A DNA stretch of 54,078 nt from an uncultured Mycoplasmatota bacterium (GTDB lineage Bacteria > Bacillota_I > Bacilli_A > RF39 > UBA660), in contig URBG01000005.1 of NCBI GenBank assembly GCA_900546055.1, positions 1-54,078 on the forward strand, written 5' to 3'. Shown here one piece after another: positions 31,908 through 40,440 of this stretch (the first letter of the stretch is position 1; each line of letters opens with the position of its first letter). Below the pieces are notes generated by a model. The model did not search any database and had not been told where the DNA came from. It was given only the letters and a program-made list of their open reading frames with translations. The translations under genes were made by a program, and so were the position numbers.

Positions 31908-33191
31908 CTATATTCTATCATATTTTTGATGATATTTAACAATTTCTTCCTTTAATTTGTACATTGTATAAATATTAATAATGGCTAAAATAGCAACTAA
32001 AATGTCAACTATTTGCCAAAGGATACTTGGTGAGGTAATGGTTCCTGATAAAACGCTTAAGGGGACGATTACTTTTAAAAAGCTAATGTTAATTTTTTTA
32101 GAAAGAAATTTCAAGCTTGATTCGCAATAATAATATCCGGTCAAAATAGTTGAGAAAGAAAATAGTAAAATACACAAAACCAAGAGGACGTTTCCAATAT
32201 TACCAAAGTGGTAATTAAAAGCTAAATTAGTTAATTCAATACCATTTGGGTTATCGATAAAGACATCTTTATAATCAAAAATTAAAATCATGAAAGCGGT
32301 TGCTGTACAAATAAGGATTGTTGTTATATAAATTCCGAGGACTTGAATATAACCACTTTTATTACCATTATCACTATTTGAACTACTGGCTGCTATGGCC
32401 CCTAAACCAATTCCCGATTCGTTAGAAAAAATACCTCTTTGAACACCTATTAACATAGTAACTAAAAATCCACTTAAAAATGGTTTTAGGTTGAAAGCGC
32501 TGGTTACAATTAATTTGATAACTTCAGGAAATTTTTCAAAGTTGGCTATTATAACAAAAAGGGCCATTCCAATATATAAGATTGTCATGAATGGTACTAG
32601 TTTGTCAGTTACTTTAGTTATCTTTTTAATACCACCACTAATTATGACAAAGGAAAGAATGGCTAAAATAACGCCTATTAGAAGATGATTACTGGTAAAA
32701 AGCATATCCATTGATTTTACAATAGTGTTAGATTGTATTGGAATAAAACCACTTAAATAAGCAAAAATAACAATTAATGAATAAATAATAGCTAGATGCT
32801 TGTTTTTTAAACCGTTCTTTATATAATGTGAAGGGCCACCGAGGCTCTCTCCATTACTAGTTTCTTTATATTTAATGGCAAGTAAGGTTTCTGTATAGGC
32901 TAAAACGCCTGATATTAAGGCAATAACCCACATCCAGAAAATTGTTCCTGGGCCACCTATATAAATAGCTAAAGCAACGCCAGCAATGCTACCGACACCA
33001 ATTCTTCCTGCTAAAGTTAAACATAAAGTTTTGATAGGACTGATACCTTGATGGTTGGTACTTTTCAATGATTTAATTATTTTTTTTAAATTAAACTGTG
33101 GAAAAGTTAGTTTTTTACTGAAATACACACCAAACATAATAATTAGAGCTGTTACAATTGCCCAGAGAACGGCATTGATATTTTCAAGCAT
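31908..33191 (-). CDS. AGCS-family sodium:amino-acid symporter
   Basis: The protein belongs to the alanine or glycine:cation symporter family. Motifs are RIGVGSIAGVALAIYIGGPG, GGPSHYI and the NESGIGLGAIAA segment, which matches the NEAGLGSAP-type site. About 10-11 membrane helices fit 427 aa. It is likely to import alanine or glycine with sodium. A hairpin in the leader (33198-33225) buries the GGTGAT ribosome binding site. It precedes ung in what may be one transcript. Confidence 0.9.
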   Translation of the reverse strand: MLENINAVLWAIVTALIIMFGVYFSKKLTFPQFNLKKIIKSLKSTNHQGISPIKTLCLTLAGRIGVGSIAGVALAIYIGGPGTIFWMWVIALISGVLAYTETLLAIKYKETSNGESLGGPSHYIKNGLKNKHLAIIYSLIVIFAYLSGFIPIQSNTIVKSMDMLFTSNHLLIGVILAILSFVIISGGIKKITKVTDKLVPFMTILYIGMALFVIIANFEKFPEVIKLIVTSAFNLKPFLSGFLVTMLIGVQRGIFSNESGIGLGAIAASSSNSDNGNKSGYIQVLGIYITTILICTATAFMILIFDYKDVFIDNPNGIELTNLAFNYHFGNIGNVLLVLCILLFSFSTILTGYYYCESSLKFLSKKINISFLKVIVPLSVLSGTITSPSILWQIVDILVAILAIINIYTMYKLKEEIVKYHQKYDRI

Positions 33192-33197
33192 ATAAAA

Positions 33198-33225
33198 TCA
33201 CCAAAACTATTTTATGCTTTGGTGA
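33198..33225 (-). promoter_or_regulatory. Hairpin covering the symporter ribosome binding site
   Basis: TCACCAAA and TTTGGTGA form an 8-bp stem with a 12-base loop in the symporter leader. The GGTGA that precedes the ATG at 33191 lies in the downstream arm. It may block translation or act as a weak terminator for rsmA. Confidence 0.5.
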
Positions 33226-33257
33226 CTTAAAATATTTATATGGTGGAAAAGTGGATA

Positions 33258-34079
33258 CTATAGATTATTAGAAATTTCAACAAAAACTTCGATAGGAATT
33301 GCTTCAGCTCTAATGCTTAAATCCATGTTGTGTTTTTTTAAAATTTCCTCTACTTTTTCTAAATTATAACCTTTAAGATTGTTCCTTAAGGTTTTTCTTT
33401 TTTGGGTAAAACTATCTCTTATTAATTTAAAGAAAATTGCTTCATTTTTAAGTGGTAATCTTTCTCTTTTTTTAGTGAAGCTTACGATAATACTATCTAC
33501 ATTAGGTTTGGGCATAAAAACATTACGACTAATATCCATAACTTTAGTTACATCAAAGTAATAGTTTAGAAAGATAGATAATGAATTATAGTCTTTAGAA
33601 TTTGGTTTGGCTTTAAAGCGATCACCAACTTCCTTTTGAACCATAACGACTATTTTATCGACTGGAATTTTATCTTCAATTAATTTGATAATAATTGGGG
33701 TCGTTATATAATAAGGTAAGTTAGCAACGACATAAAGCTTTTCATAATTATATTCTTTTAAGTCTTCTAGAACGTTTCTTTTTAGAAAATCGTCATATAC
33801 TATTCGGGTATTACTATTGATGTTTTCCTCTAAAATAGGTTTTAGGGTTTCGTCAATTTCATATGCTAGAACATTTTTAGATACCTTACCTAGTTCACTC
33901 GTTAATGATCCAGCACCTGGACCAATTTCAATTACTAATGTAGTTTCATCAATTTCAGCTTTTGAAACTATACTGTGGATAACATTTTTATCCACAATAA
34001 AGTTTTGACCAAACTTTTTTTTAAAGTTAAAATTATTATTTTGAAGATTTGCTTTCATTTTGTTTGGTGAATAATCCAT
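33258..34079 (-). CDS. rsmA: 16S rRNA dimethyladenosine transferase (KsgA)
   Basis: RsmA dimethylates A1518 and A1519 of 16S rRNA and marks late 30S maturation. Motifs are KKKFGQNFIVD, EIGPGAGSLTSEL and the catalytic NLPYYITTPII. The 273 aa length is normal and the ATG follows AAGGAG. In Bacillus rnmV precedes it; here the neighbour is the 3D-domain gene and rnmV is absent. Confidence 0.96.
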   Translation of the reverse strand: MDYSPNKMKANLQNNNFNFKKKFGQNFIVDKNVIHSIVSKAEIDETTLVIEIGPGAGSLTSELGKVSKNVLAYEIDETLKPILEENINSNTRIVYDDFLKRNVLEDLKEYNYEKLYVVANLPYYITTPIIIKLIEDKIPVDKIVVMVQKEVGDRFKAKPNSKDYNSLSIFLNYYFDVTKVMDISRNVFMPKPNVDSIIVSFTKKRERLPLKNEAIFFKLIRDSFTQKRKTLRNNLKGYNLEKVEEILKKHNMDLSIRAEAIPIEVFVEISNNL

Positions 34080-34107
34080 TTAATCTACTCCTTTTTTATC
34101 TGGTAAT

Positions 34108-34136
34108 AGTATAGCATTTATCATTATTAAGTACAA
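34108..34136 (-). promoter_or_regulatory. rsmA promoter
   Basis: On the minus strand TTGTAC (34136-34131) and TATACT (34113-34108) are spaced by 17 bases, with TG before the -10. Confidence 0.7.
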
Positions 34137-34156
34137 GATTAGTATAATTTTTCAGC

Positions 34157-34178
34157 AAAAAAGGGATTTACCATCCCC
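34157..34178 (-). terminator. Terminator of the 3D-domain gene
   Basis: GGGAT/ATCCC with a 5-base loop is followed on the minus strand by six T. The stop codon lies in the loop. Confidence 0.75.
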
Positions 34179-34869
34179 ATCTTTGTACGCTATATTTAAC
34201 GTTCGAACTGGTTGCGGAATGAACACCTTTACTTGTTTCACTTATAAAGGCTAAGTCCATATGCACAACACCATTTTGCCAAGCGGCTTTCATAGCGCCT
34301 CCAGTATCCATAACGACAGCGTTAAAGGTTCCTAAGCCCGGATTTTGAACTTTAATAATTGTTCCACAGGGAAATTTGTTTAATGCAGCGGCTAAGATTC
34401 TTACTTTACCGTACTCATCATCAACGTAGGTTTCGCCATCTCTAGTTAAACTCCAAGTTTTACCAGATTTGGTACGACATGATAAATTTCCTGTACATCC
34501 AGCGCAATCGGCGCCATAACCTGTCATTTTACCAACAAACTGTCCATAATCTCCTGTTCCCACTTCGACAACAGCATTAACTGGATTTTCAATAATCTCT
34601 ACCGTATTATTTAAGTTATCCTTATAAGCAAGGCCTTTTTGGCCTTCCTTTTTTGTTATGGTCATATCTTTTGGTAATTTGCTATTATATATAGTAGTTG
34701 TATCGTAGGCAAGCTCTGTAATTGAGGCTGCCGAGTTTTTCGTTTGATTTATATTATCAACTTCGATTTTCTCTTCTGAAAATAGCGATCCAGAATTAAA
34801 TAGTCCTGCGACTGAAAGGGATACAATTGATACCCATTTTGAAATCAGCCCCAGTAAATATGTATTCAT
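34168..34869 (-). CDS. Secreted 3D-domain protein (YabE/YocH-like)
   Basis: The N-terminus is a membrane anchor or signal (residues 1-25). The C-terminal 110 residues form a 3D (Asp-Asp-Asp) domain, with the core CGTIIKVQNPGLGTFNAVVM followed by DTGGAM and a later Asp in HMDLAF. This double-psi beta-barrel is used by MltA-like lytic transglycosylases and Rpf/YabE wall enzymes. Four closely spaced Cys precede it (CAGCTGNLSC with an earlier Cys). The ATG at 34869 follows GGAGGT. Its position between tatD and rsmA matches yabE. A consensus promoter lies within the 3' end of tatD. Confidence 0.85.
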   Translation of the reverse strand: MNTYLLGLISKWVSIVSLSVAGLFNSGSLFSEEKIEVDNINQTKNSAASITELAYDTTTIYNSKLPKDMTITKKEGQKGLAYKDNLNNTVEIIENPVNAVVEVGTGDYGQFVGKMTGYGADCAGCTGNLSCRTKSGKTWSLTRDGETYVDDEYGKVRILAAALNKFPCGTIIKVQNPGLGTFNAVVMDTGGAMKAAWQNGVVHMDLAFISETSKGVHSATSSNVKYSVQRWGW

Positions 34870-34903
34870 AAATACCTCCATCTCAAAATTGAAACCGACG
34901 CCT

Positions 34904-34932
34904 ATTATAGCATAACTATATATTGATGTCAA
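34904..34932 (-). promoter_or_regulatory. Near-perfect promoter of the 3D-domain gene
   Basis: On the minus strand TTGACA (34932-34927) and TATAAT (34909-34904) match consensus with a 17-base spacer and an extended -10 TG. It overlaps the tatD end and is the strongest-looking promoter in the window. Confidence 0.85.
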
Positions 34933-35674
34933 ATAGAGATAATGCGTTTTGCGTTGTAATATCTAGTGTTTTTTCCAAATTTATACATTTTAGCTCTGCT
35001 ATTTTTTCAGCAACATATTTAATATTATTTGGTTCGTTTTTATGACCTCTAAATGGTTCTGGAGTTAAATAAGGACTATCTGTTTCTAAAACAAAATGTT
35101 TTAAATCTAGTTCTTTAACTATTTCTTTTAATTTCTTTTCGTTTTTAAAAGTTAAAACGCCACCAATTCCAAAGTATGTATTTAAGGGAATAAAGCGCTT
35201 TGCCATCTCTAGACTGCCACTGTAACAATGAAGGTCACATTTAATATTTTGGTTTTTATATTCTTTTAAAATATTGTATGTATCTTCTATCGCTTCACGA
35301 CTATGGATAACAATAGTTTTATTATATTTATTTGCAAGTTCTATTTGTTTAATAAATAAATCTATCTGCTTATCTTTATTGTCTTTAGTATAGTAATAAT
35401 CAAGCCCTATTTCACCAACACCAACTATCTTGGAATGTTTTAGACTGTTTTCAACTTTTACTAAATCTTCTTTAGTGTATGTACTAGCAAACTCTGGATG
35501 TATACCAACTGTCCCATAGATATTTGGATATTTATTACAAAGGTTTATTATATCGTCAATATCATTAGGACTAGCAGTACTTACTATCATAATATTATTT
35601 CCCATATTTTTTATGACTTCTTCTCTATTTTCATAATCTTCTTTGCCTAAATGGCAATGTGTATCTATCATCAT
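34916..35674 (-). CDS. tatD: TatD-family metal-dependent nuclease
   Basis: TatD proteins are TIM-barrel hydrolases with 3'-5' exonuclease activity on DNA or RNA. The metal ligands are in DTHCHLG near the start, GEIGLDYYY, HSREA, CDLHCYSG and ETDSPYLTP. The ATG at 35674 follows AGGTGA and gives 252 aa; a GTG three codons upstream is less likely. Location beside the 3D-domain gene is the Bacillus yabD-yabE arrangement. Confidence 0.94.
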   Translation of the reverse strand: MMIDTHCHLGKEDYENREEVIKNMGNNIMIVSTASPNDIDDIINLCNKYPNIYGTVGIHPEFASTYTKEDLVKVENSLKHSKIVGVGEIGLDYYYTKDNKDKQIDLFIKQIELANKYNKTIVIHSREAIEDTYNILKEYKNQNIKCDLHCYSGSLEMAKRFIPLNTYFGIGGVLTFKNEKKLKEIVKELDLKHFVLETDSPYLTPEPFRGHKNEPNNIKYVAEKIAELKCINLEKTLDITTQNALSLFDINI

Positions 35675-35684
35675 TTTTATCACC

Positions 35685-35720
35685 TAAAAAGATTATACCA
35701 TAAATCGATATAATCTTTTA
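35685..35720 (-). terminator. Terminator of the 54-aa membrane protein gene
   Basis: An 11-bp stem, AAAAGATTATA/TATAATCTTTT (35719-35709 with 35697-35687), has an 11-base loop and is followed by T on the minus strand. The second arm includes TGGTATAAT just upstream of tatD, so it might double as a -10 element. Confidence 0.65.
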
Positions 35721-35882
35721 ATGAGTCTTAATGTAAATGAATCTTGCGAAACATCCAATCAAAAATATTAAATAAGCAAAATCAACGAAGGTAAATTGAC
35801 TGACTAAATTAATTGTTAAAACTAGTATTATACCTATAAATAACAAACTAATGATACTACTTGCCCTATCTTTCGTAATCAT
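35718..35882 (-). CDS. Small membrane protein, 54 aa
   Basis: The protein has two hydrophobic segments (SIISLLFIGIILVLTINLV and FAYLIFLIGCFARFIY) and a short basic tail, so it is probably a two-helix membrane protein. The ATG at 35882 follows GAAGGGGAG; the longer reading from 35921 lacks a binding site. The function is unknown. The upstream interval 35883-36005 shows no other gene. Confidence 0.65.
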   Translation of the reverse strand: MITKDRASSIISLLFIGIILVLTINLVSQFTFVDFAYLIFLIGCFARFIYIKTH

Positions 35883-36005
35883 TGTCTCCCCTTCTATACA
35901 AGTCCTATTTAAATATAACATTTAATGGTAATATTTTCAATTGTTTCTATTCGACAATTTCCTACACTTTACAACGTTCGCGTAAACTTATTGCGAATTT
36001 CAATT

Positions 36006-36242
36006 TTATCTTTTTGTACGACCTTCAGTAATTATAAATTGAATGCCAGTAGCTCCTAAATCAGCAACCATTTCAGCGGCACCTGTTTCTCTTAAATCAT
36101 CAATAACTTCACTAGCGTGTTTAAGTACTACAGGCCCTCTAGGTTCTGATGTTTCTTGAACTGCTATATTTTTTAAATCACTGTTAGTAATTTTTCCATC
36201 ATTAATATAAGTAAATCGCACTGTATTTTCTGTTTGTGACAT
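36006..36242 (-). CDS. Small hypothetical protein, 78 aa
   Basis: The ATG at 36242 follows AGGAGGT at ideal distance. The product is soluble with mixed charge: a beta-like N-terminal half (NTVRFTYINDGKITNSDLKN) and a helix-strand C-terminal half ending in QFIITEGRTKR. I cannot name a family. It is transcribed in the same direction as the histidine kinase upstream but separated from it by a terminator. Confidence 0.7.
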   Translation of the reverse strand: MSQTENTVRFTYINDGKITNSDLKNIAVQETSEPRGPVVLKHASEVIDDLRETGAAEMVADLGATGIQFIITEGRTKR

Positions 36243-36305
36243 AATACACCTCCTAAATTGCTTTAATAACATATCACGATATTAAAATAAAGTCAATTTC
36301 AAAAG

Positions 36306-36331
36306 AAAAAAGTCAAACTAATTTGACTTTA
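36306..36331 (-). terminator. Terminator of the histidine kinase gene
   Basis: AAAGTCAAA/TTTGACTTT with a 4-base loop is followed on the minus strand by six T. The stop codon abuts the stem. Confidence 0.85.
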
Positions 36332-38164
36332 AAATCTTTTCATTATTCGTTTTATTTCGGAATCTAATTTAGATTTCATTATACAATCAGCAAAACCATC
36401 TTTTAAATAATGAAGCTTAATTCCTTCTTTGTTGTCATTAATCATAACAACAACTGGTGTTTTAAAACCTTTGATTTTTTGTAATTCTTGAAGAATAGCA
36501 AGAGCACTATAATTTGGCATTTCGTCATCTAAAATAATTAAATCATATTTTACTTTAGCTCGTGCTTTTTCAATACAGTCTCTACCAAATATAGAAGAAC
36601 TTACAACAATATCCTCGCCCTCTAATTGCTTTACTATTTCACGTAATTCTTTATCATCGTCGTCGACAATAAGAACTTTTTTATTACCATATATAGTCTG
36701 TTCATAACTTTCCAGTTTTTTGCTAAGTTCTGTTTCTTCGGTTTCAACTACTTTTTGATCTAAGACAACAGTAAAAGTAGTACCTTGATTAATTTCACTT
36801 TTGACCATTAAACTACCACCAAGCATATTAATAATTTTTTTGATGGCTTTAAAATCTAATTCTTTTTCGTTAAGCTTATTAATATCTATTTCTTTTAAAT
36901 TTTCTGGGTTTGTACTTAAAATATCATTTACTTTATCAACATCCATACCTACTCCAGAATCTTCAATGTTAATAATTAATCTGCATATATTATATTTTAT
37001 GATAGCACTAACATCTAAATTAATAAACCCAGCTGTTGTATTTTGAACGGAATTCATGAGTAAAGATGATATAGCTTGTTTTAATTTTATTGTATCACCA
37101 TATAGGAAATCAGGAATTGTATTACTCATAGTAAAGTTATATTTTATTTCTGGATTTATATCTGCTTTTATACGATAGCTAAGTTCCTTAAATAAATTGC
37201 CAACATTATATTTATTTTCAAAAATTTTAATTTTTTGAGTATCCATGCTTGAAATATTTAAAGCACTATTTATAATGTAGTCAATTTGATTGCTATAATT
37301 GTTAATAATCTTTGAATCGTGCTTCAATGATTCAATATCTTTAGATTCTAACATTTCCCGACTAATTGTAACAATTTGTCTTACTGGATTTTTAATATCT
37401 TGTGTTATTCTAAATAAAAATTTTGATGTGTCTTCATTAGATTTTTCTATAAGTTTTTTATTTTTATATAATTCACCAATTAATTGGGCATCAGGATTTT
37501 CAATAGTATGAAACATTAATGCGGTTATAAATGCGAATGTTGAATTGATTAAAATTATCCCTGGGTTAACATTTCTAATTATCAAGACAATAATCATTAA
37601 TACTATTAATACAAACAGTGGGTAGTATTGTTTGTTTCTAATGTTTTTTCTATTTTTTATTACACAGAAAATATCAAAAATAATTGAAAATCCACCAAAA
37701 ATTACTAACAATGATGTTGCTGGACCATAACTATAAACATAATTACCATCATTAAAATATTCAAGTGGTAAGGTTAATGCTAGTACAAACAAGATTAAAT
37801 ATATAATACCAGCAACTATAATAAACCTACGTTTATATTTATCAAGTTCTTTTTTTATTTTATGATGCTGACTAAAAGTTATATAAAATATATAAAAAGT
37901 AAAAATAAATAACCAGGTTAACATATATATTATAAAAAATCTGTTACAAATTATACACATTAAAGTATTAAATGTCGTAGTCCCATTATTATATGTAAAA
38001 TAGCAACATGCTAATTCTAATAATAAGCCAAAAACATTAATTACAACTAATATGCTATATATTTTATTTTCCATGTTATCAATTCGTCTTTTAGAAAAAT
38101 ATAAAATCAATAACATAACACTATAAACTAAACAACAAGTTATTACTGAAACACCTATGACCAT
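36329..38164 (-). CDS. Membrane hybrid sensor histidine kinase lacking the phospho-acceptor His
   Basis: About seven membrane helices fill residues 1-220. A HisKA-like region at 245-305 follows, then a HATPase domain with N-box Asn371, DSGVGMD at 402-408 and GTTFT near 461, then a receiver domain at 496-611. The HisKA motif reads FRITQDIKNP, with Gln255 (CAA) where the SHEIRTP-type motif has His. The receiver keeps the acidic pocket and Asp546, and Lys597, but the conserved Thr/Ser is Ile. The ATG follows GGGGAGG. No separate response regulator gene is adjacent. It may be a pseudokinase or be phosphorylated by a partner. Confidence 0.88.
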   Translation of the reverse strand: MVIGVSVITCCLVYSVMLLILYFSKRRIDNMENKIYSILVVINVFGLLLELACCYFTYNNGTTTFNTLMCIICNRFFIIYMLTWLFIFTFYIFYITFSQHHKIKKELDKYKRRFIIVAGIIYLILFVLALTLPLEYFNDGNYVYSYGPATSLLVIFGGFSIIFDIFCVIKNRKNIRNKQYYPLFVLIVLMIIVLIIRNVNPGIILINSTFAFITALMFHTIENPDAQLIGELYKNKKLIEKSNEDTSKFLFRITQDIKNPVRQIVTISREMLESKDIESLKHDSKIINNYSNQIDYIINSALNISSMDTQKIKIFENKYNVGNLFKELSYRIKADINPEIKYNFTMSNTIPDFLYGDTIKLKQAISSLLMNSVQNTTAGFINLDVSAIIKYNICRLIINIEDSGVGMDVDKVNDILSTNPENLKEIDINKLNEKELDFKAIKKIINMLGGSLMVKSEINQGTTFTVVLDQKVVETEETELSKKLESYEQTIYGNKKVLIVDDDDKELREIVKQLEGEDIVVSSSIFGRDCIEKARAKVKYDLIILDDEMPNYSALAILQELQKIKGFKTPVVVMINDNKEGIKLHYLKDGFADCIMKSKLDSEIKRIMKRF

Positions 38165-38187
38165 TTTCTACCTCCCCAATTATTTAC

Positions 38188-38216
38188 ATTATAACACGCT
38201 TATTTTTAGAAGTAAA
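38188..38216 (-). promoter_or_regulatory. Histidine kinase promoter
   Basis: On the minus strand TTTACT (38216-38211) and TATAAT (38193-38188) have a 17-base spacer and an extended -10 TG. Confidence 0.7.
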
Positions 38217-38247
38217 TTTATTAACTTAATTTTCTAATAATTATAAT

Positions 38248-38279
38248 AAAATAATGAGCTAATCACCCATTATTTTTTT
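38248..38279 (-). terminator. Terminator of the AMP-ligase gene
   Basis: AAAATAATG/CATTATTTT with an 11-base loop is followed on the minus strand by TTATTA. The plus-strand flank is also T-rich. Confidence 0.7.
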
Positions 38280-38280
38280 A

Positions 38281-40248
38281 TTATTGATTATTAATTAAAG
38301 CACCTCTACGATAAACATGATTTCCTTCTTTTTCGGCATTTGATTTGGCTTCAGCATCTTCACGAAGGGCTAAAACATCTATTTTACCAGAATTTGTTAG
38401 TGGTAAGGTTGGTAAACATTCATAATCAAGCGGACATTTATAATCAGCAAGCTCGCTTTCACACATTAAGTTAGCCGTATCTTCAATGTCATTAATATCC
38501 TGAGGATGTTCCTTATCTAATAAAGTATAATATACTTTTATAACAGTTCCTCTATCTTCATCTGGATCATCATAAACAATGGCCTTGCAAGCGTCTATAC
38601 GGCCATCTTTTAAAATCACATCTTCAATTTCAAGCGGAGTTATCTTAAATCCATCATGACCGACACTAACATATTTTTCTCTATCTACAAAGTAGACATA
38701 TCCATCCTCGTCAATATAGCCAAGATCCCCCGTGTGAAGCCATTCCGTACCATCACTATGTGTTCTTTTTGCAATATTAGTTGCTTCTTCGTCGTTTTGA
38801 TAACCTATCATTACATTATCTCCTTGAATGCACAACTCACCAACCTGATCTTCATTTACATTATCTACTTGATCATTTGGAACATATTTTAGTTCTTCAT
38901 ATTCACCAGTTTCTTCATTCTGTTTAAATACAGCCATATTTTCTAAGGGTAAAATTTGTCCAACTGAACCAGCTTTTACACGATGGTTGCCTGGCGCAAC
39001 ACTATTAGCACCGGTTCCTTCACTTTCGCCATATCCTAAATTTATAACTAGCTTATCTTCTTGATCGCCATAAAATCTCTCTTTATCAAAGTCTTTCGGT
39101 CTTGTTACTTCTTTTAATTGCTCATTTGCACGGGCTAATTGTGTTTTGTTTAATGAATCTCCACCAACAATGAAATTAATCATACTATGTGGGTTTTCTT
39201 TCCACTCTTGACTATTTAAAAGAGCAAATACATGATTTGGTGCACAAGCTAAGGTGTGCGGATCAAATCTTACTAAGTCCTCAACCATTTGTAATTGATA
39301 AGGTTTTTTTAGGCTCATAGCCGTTGGATCTGGATTAAGTCTAACTTCATTTCCTAGAGCAAAAGGTAGCATGGAACCATCGGCCATTCCATAAGCAATT
39401 GAAATTGGCATAATATCATACCAACGAGCTTCTTCTGGAAAAATTCCTGTTAAAATGCATTGAGTTACCGCAGTAATAATATTTCTACTAGACAATACTA
39501 CATTTTTAGGTAGCCCCGTCGTAGATCCTCCAGTTGATACTGTAGCTACTGGCATATCAGATGTATAATCTGGAAACACTAATCCTCGGCTATGAGAACC
39601 ATCTTTTATAAAATTTTTCCAAGAATAGTAATCTTGAAAATCGCTTTTTTGTCTATCAAACATAGCAGCGCGGATAGTGTCATTTTTTAAAATAGAGTTT
39701 AATGATATTGAATTACTTGCCGGTAAACCGACAACTGTTTTTGCTGGTGTATTTTCAAGAATATTTCCTATTTTGTCTAAAACATGTTGCTTTCGATATT
39801 GCTTAGTTCTTCTATTATATGTTTTTACAACGCCATCAAAGCCAATTACTAATTCAGAAGCTGCTTTGTTGATTTTGTGTTCAATTGCTTTTTCTCCGTA
39901 TCTTGGATCAACTAAACTAGCTACTGCACCAATTCTACTAGCACCAACTAATATATAAAAGGCTTCTGGCAAGGTAGGCGCAACAACGGTAACATAGTCG
40001 CCTTCTTTTACACCATATTGATCTAAAGCTAAAGCCACTTGAGTGCTTTTATCTAAAAATTTTTGATATGAAATACGATTATCAAAATAATTTATAGCGG
40101 GTAAATGCAGGCGCCCTTTATTTTGATAATGAAGAAAATCATATAAAGTAACATCTGGAATTTCATGTGACAATAATTCTGGATCATAAAAGTCTTCATG
40201 ATTCCTATCCTTTGATGGATAACCGGTTTTTTCTTTTTGCATACTCAT
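38281..40248 (-). CDS. AMP-dependent acyl-CoA synthetase/ligase (ANL superfamily)
   Basis: The enzyme adenylates a carboxylic acid, usually to form an acyl-CoA. The phosphate loop is STGGSTTGLPKN, the A5 motif is GYGESEGTG, the TGDLGYIDEDGYVYFVDREK block is A7-A8, and the A10 lysine is in LPLTNSGKID. At 655 aa it is longer than typical members, with extra segments near 165-225 and an acidic Asn-rich insert near 465. The substrate cannot be read. The ATG follows AAGGGGG, and an extended -10 and a poly-C tract lie upstream. It is a single-gene unit. Fatty acid or aromatic acid activation are equally possible. Confidence 0.9.
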   Translation of the reverse strand: MSMQKEKTGYPSKDRNHEDFYDPELLSHEIPDVTLYDFLHYQNKGRLHLPAINYFDNRISYQKFLDKSTQVALALDQYGVKEGDYVTVVAPTLPEAFYILVGASRIGAVASLVDPRYGEKAIEHKINKAASELVIGFDGVVKTYNRRTKQYRKQHVLDKIGNILENTPAKTVVGLPASNSISLNSILKNDTIRAAMFDRQKSDFQDYYSWKNFIKDGSHSRGLVFPDYTSDMPVATVSTGGSTTGLPKNVVLSSRNIITAVTQCILTGIFPEEARWYDIMPISIAYGMADGSMLPFALGNEVRLNPDPTAMSLKKPYQLQMVEDLVRFDPHTLACAPNHVFALLNSQEWKENPHSMINFIVGGDSLNKTQLARANEQLKEVTRPKDFDKERFYGDQEDKLVINLGYGESEGTGANSVAPGNHRVKAGSVGQILPLENMAVFKQNEETGEYEELKYVPNDQVDNVNEDQVGELCIQGDNVMIGYQNDEEATNIAKRTHSDGTEWLHTGDLGYIDEDGYVYFVDREKYVSVGHDGFKITPLEIEDVILKDGRIDACKAIVYDDPDEDRGTVIKVYYTLLDKEHPQDINDIEDTANLMCESELADYKCPLDYECLPTLPLTNSGKIDVLALREDAEAKSNAEKEGNHVYRRGALINNQ

Positions 40249-40284
40249 TATATTCCCCCTTCGACGCTATGGTAATATATTTTT

Positions 40285-40293
40285 ATTATACCA
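40285..40293 (-). promoter_or_regulatory. Extended -10 promoter of the AMP-ligase gene
   Basis: On the minus strand TGGTATAAT lies 37 bases upstream of the ATG. There is no good -35. The poly-C tract is about 60 bases further upstream. Confidence 0.65.
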
Positions 40294-40350
40294 TAATGCT
40301 CGATGTATAGCCGACTTTTTATTACATTTTATTATATTTATAATATATCA

Positions 40351-40385
40351 CCCCCCCCCCCCTGGCAAGTCCTATTTTTCAATAG
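40351..40385. repeat. Internal poly-C tract with nearby dyad
   Basis: Twelve C residues (40351-40362) lie in an otherwise AT-rich intergenic region between metG and the AMP-ligase gene. The dyad CTATT...AATAG follows at 40372-40385. The layout resembles positions 1-24. Unlike that copy, it has unique sequence on both sides. Confidence 0.7.
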
Positions 40386-40414
40386 TGTCCATTATAGTGC
40401 CTAAATTGGAATAT

Positions 40415-40435
40415 AAAAAAAGCCCTTTGGCTTTT
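40415..40435 (-). terminator. metG operon terminator
   Basis: AAAAGCC/GGCTTTT with a 4-base loop is followed on the minus strand by seven T, just after the metG stop. Confidence 0.85.
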
Positions 40436-40440
40436 CTTGT

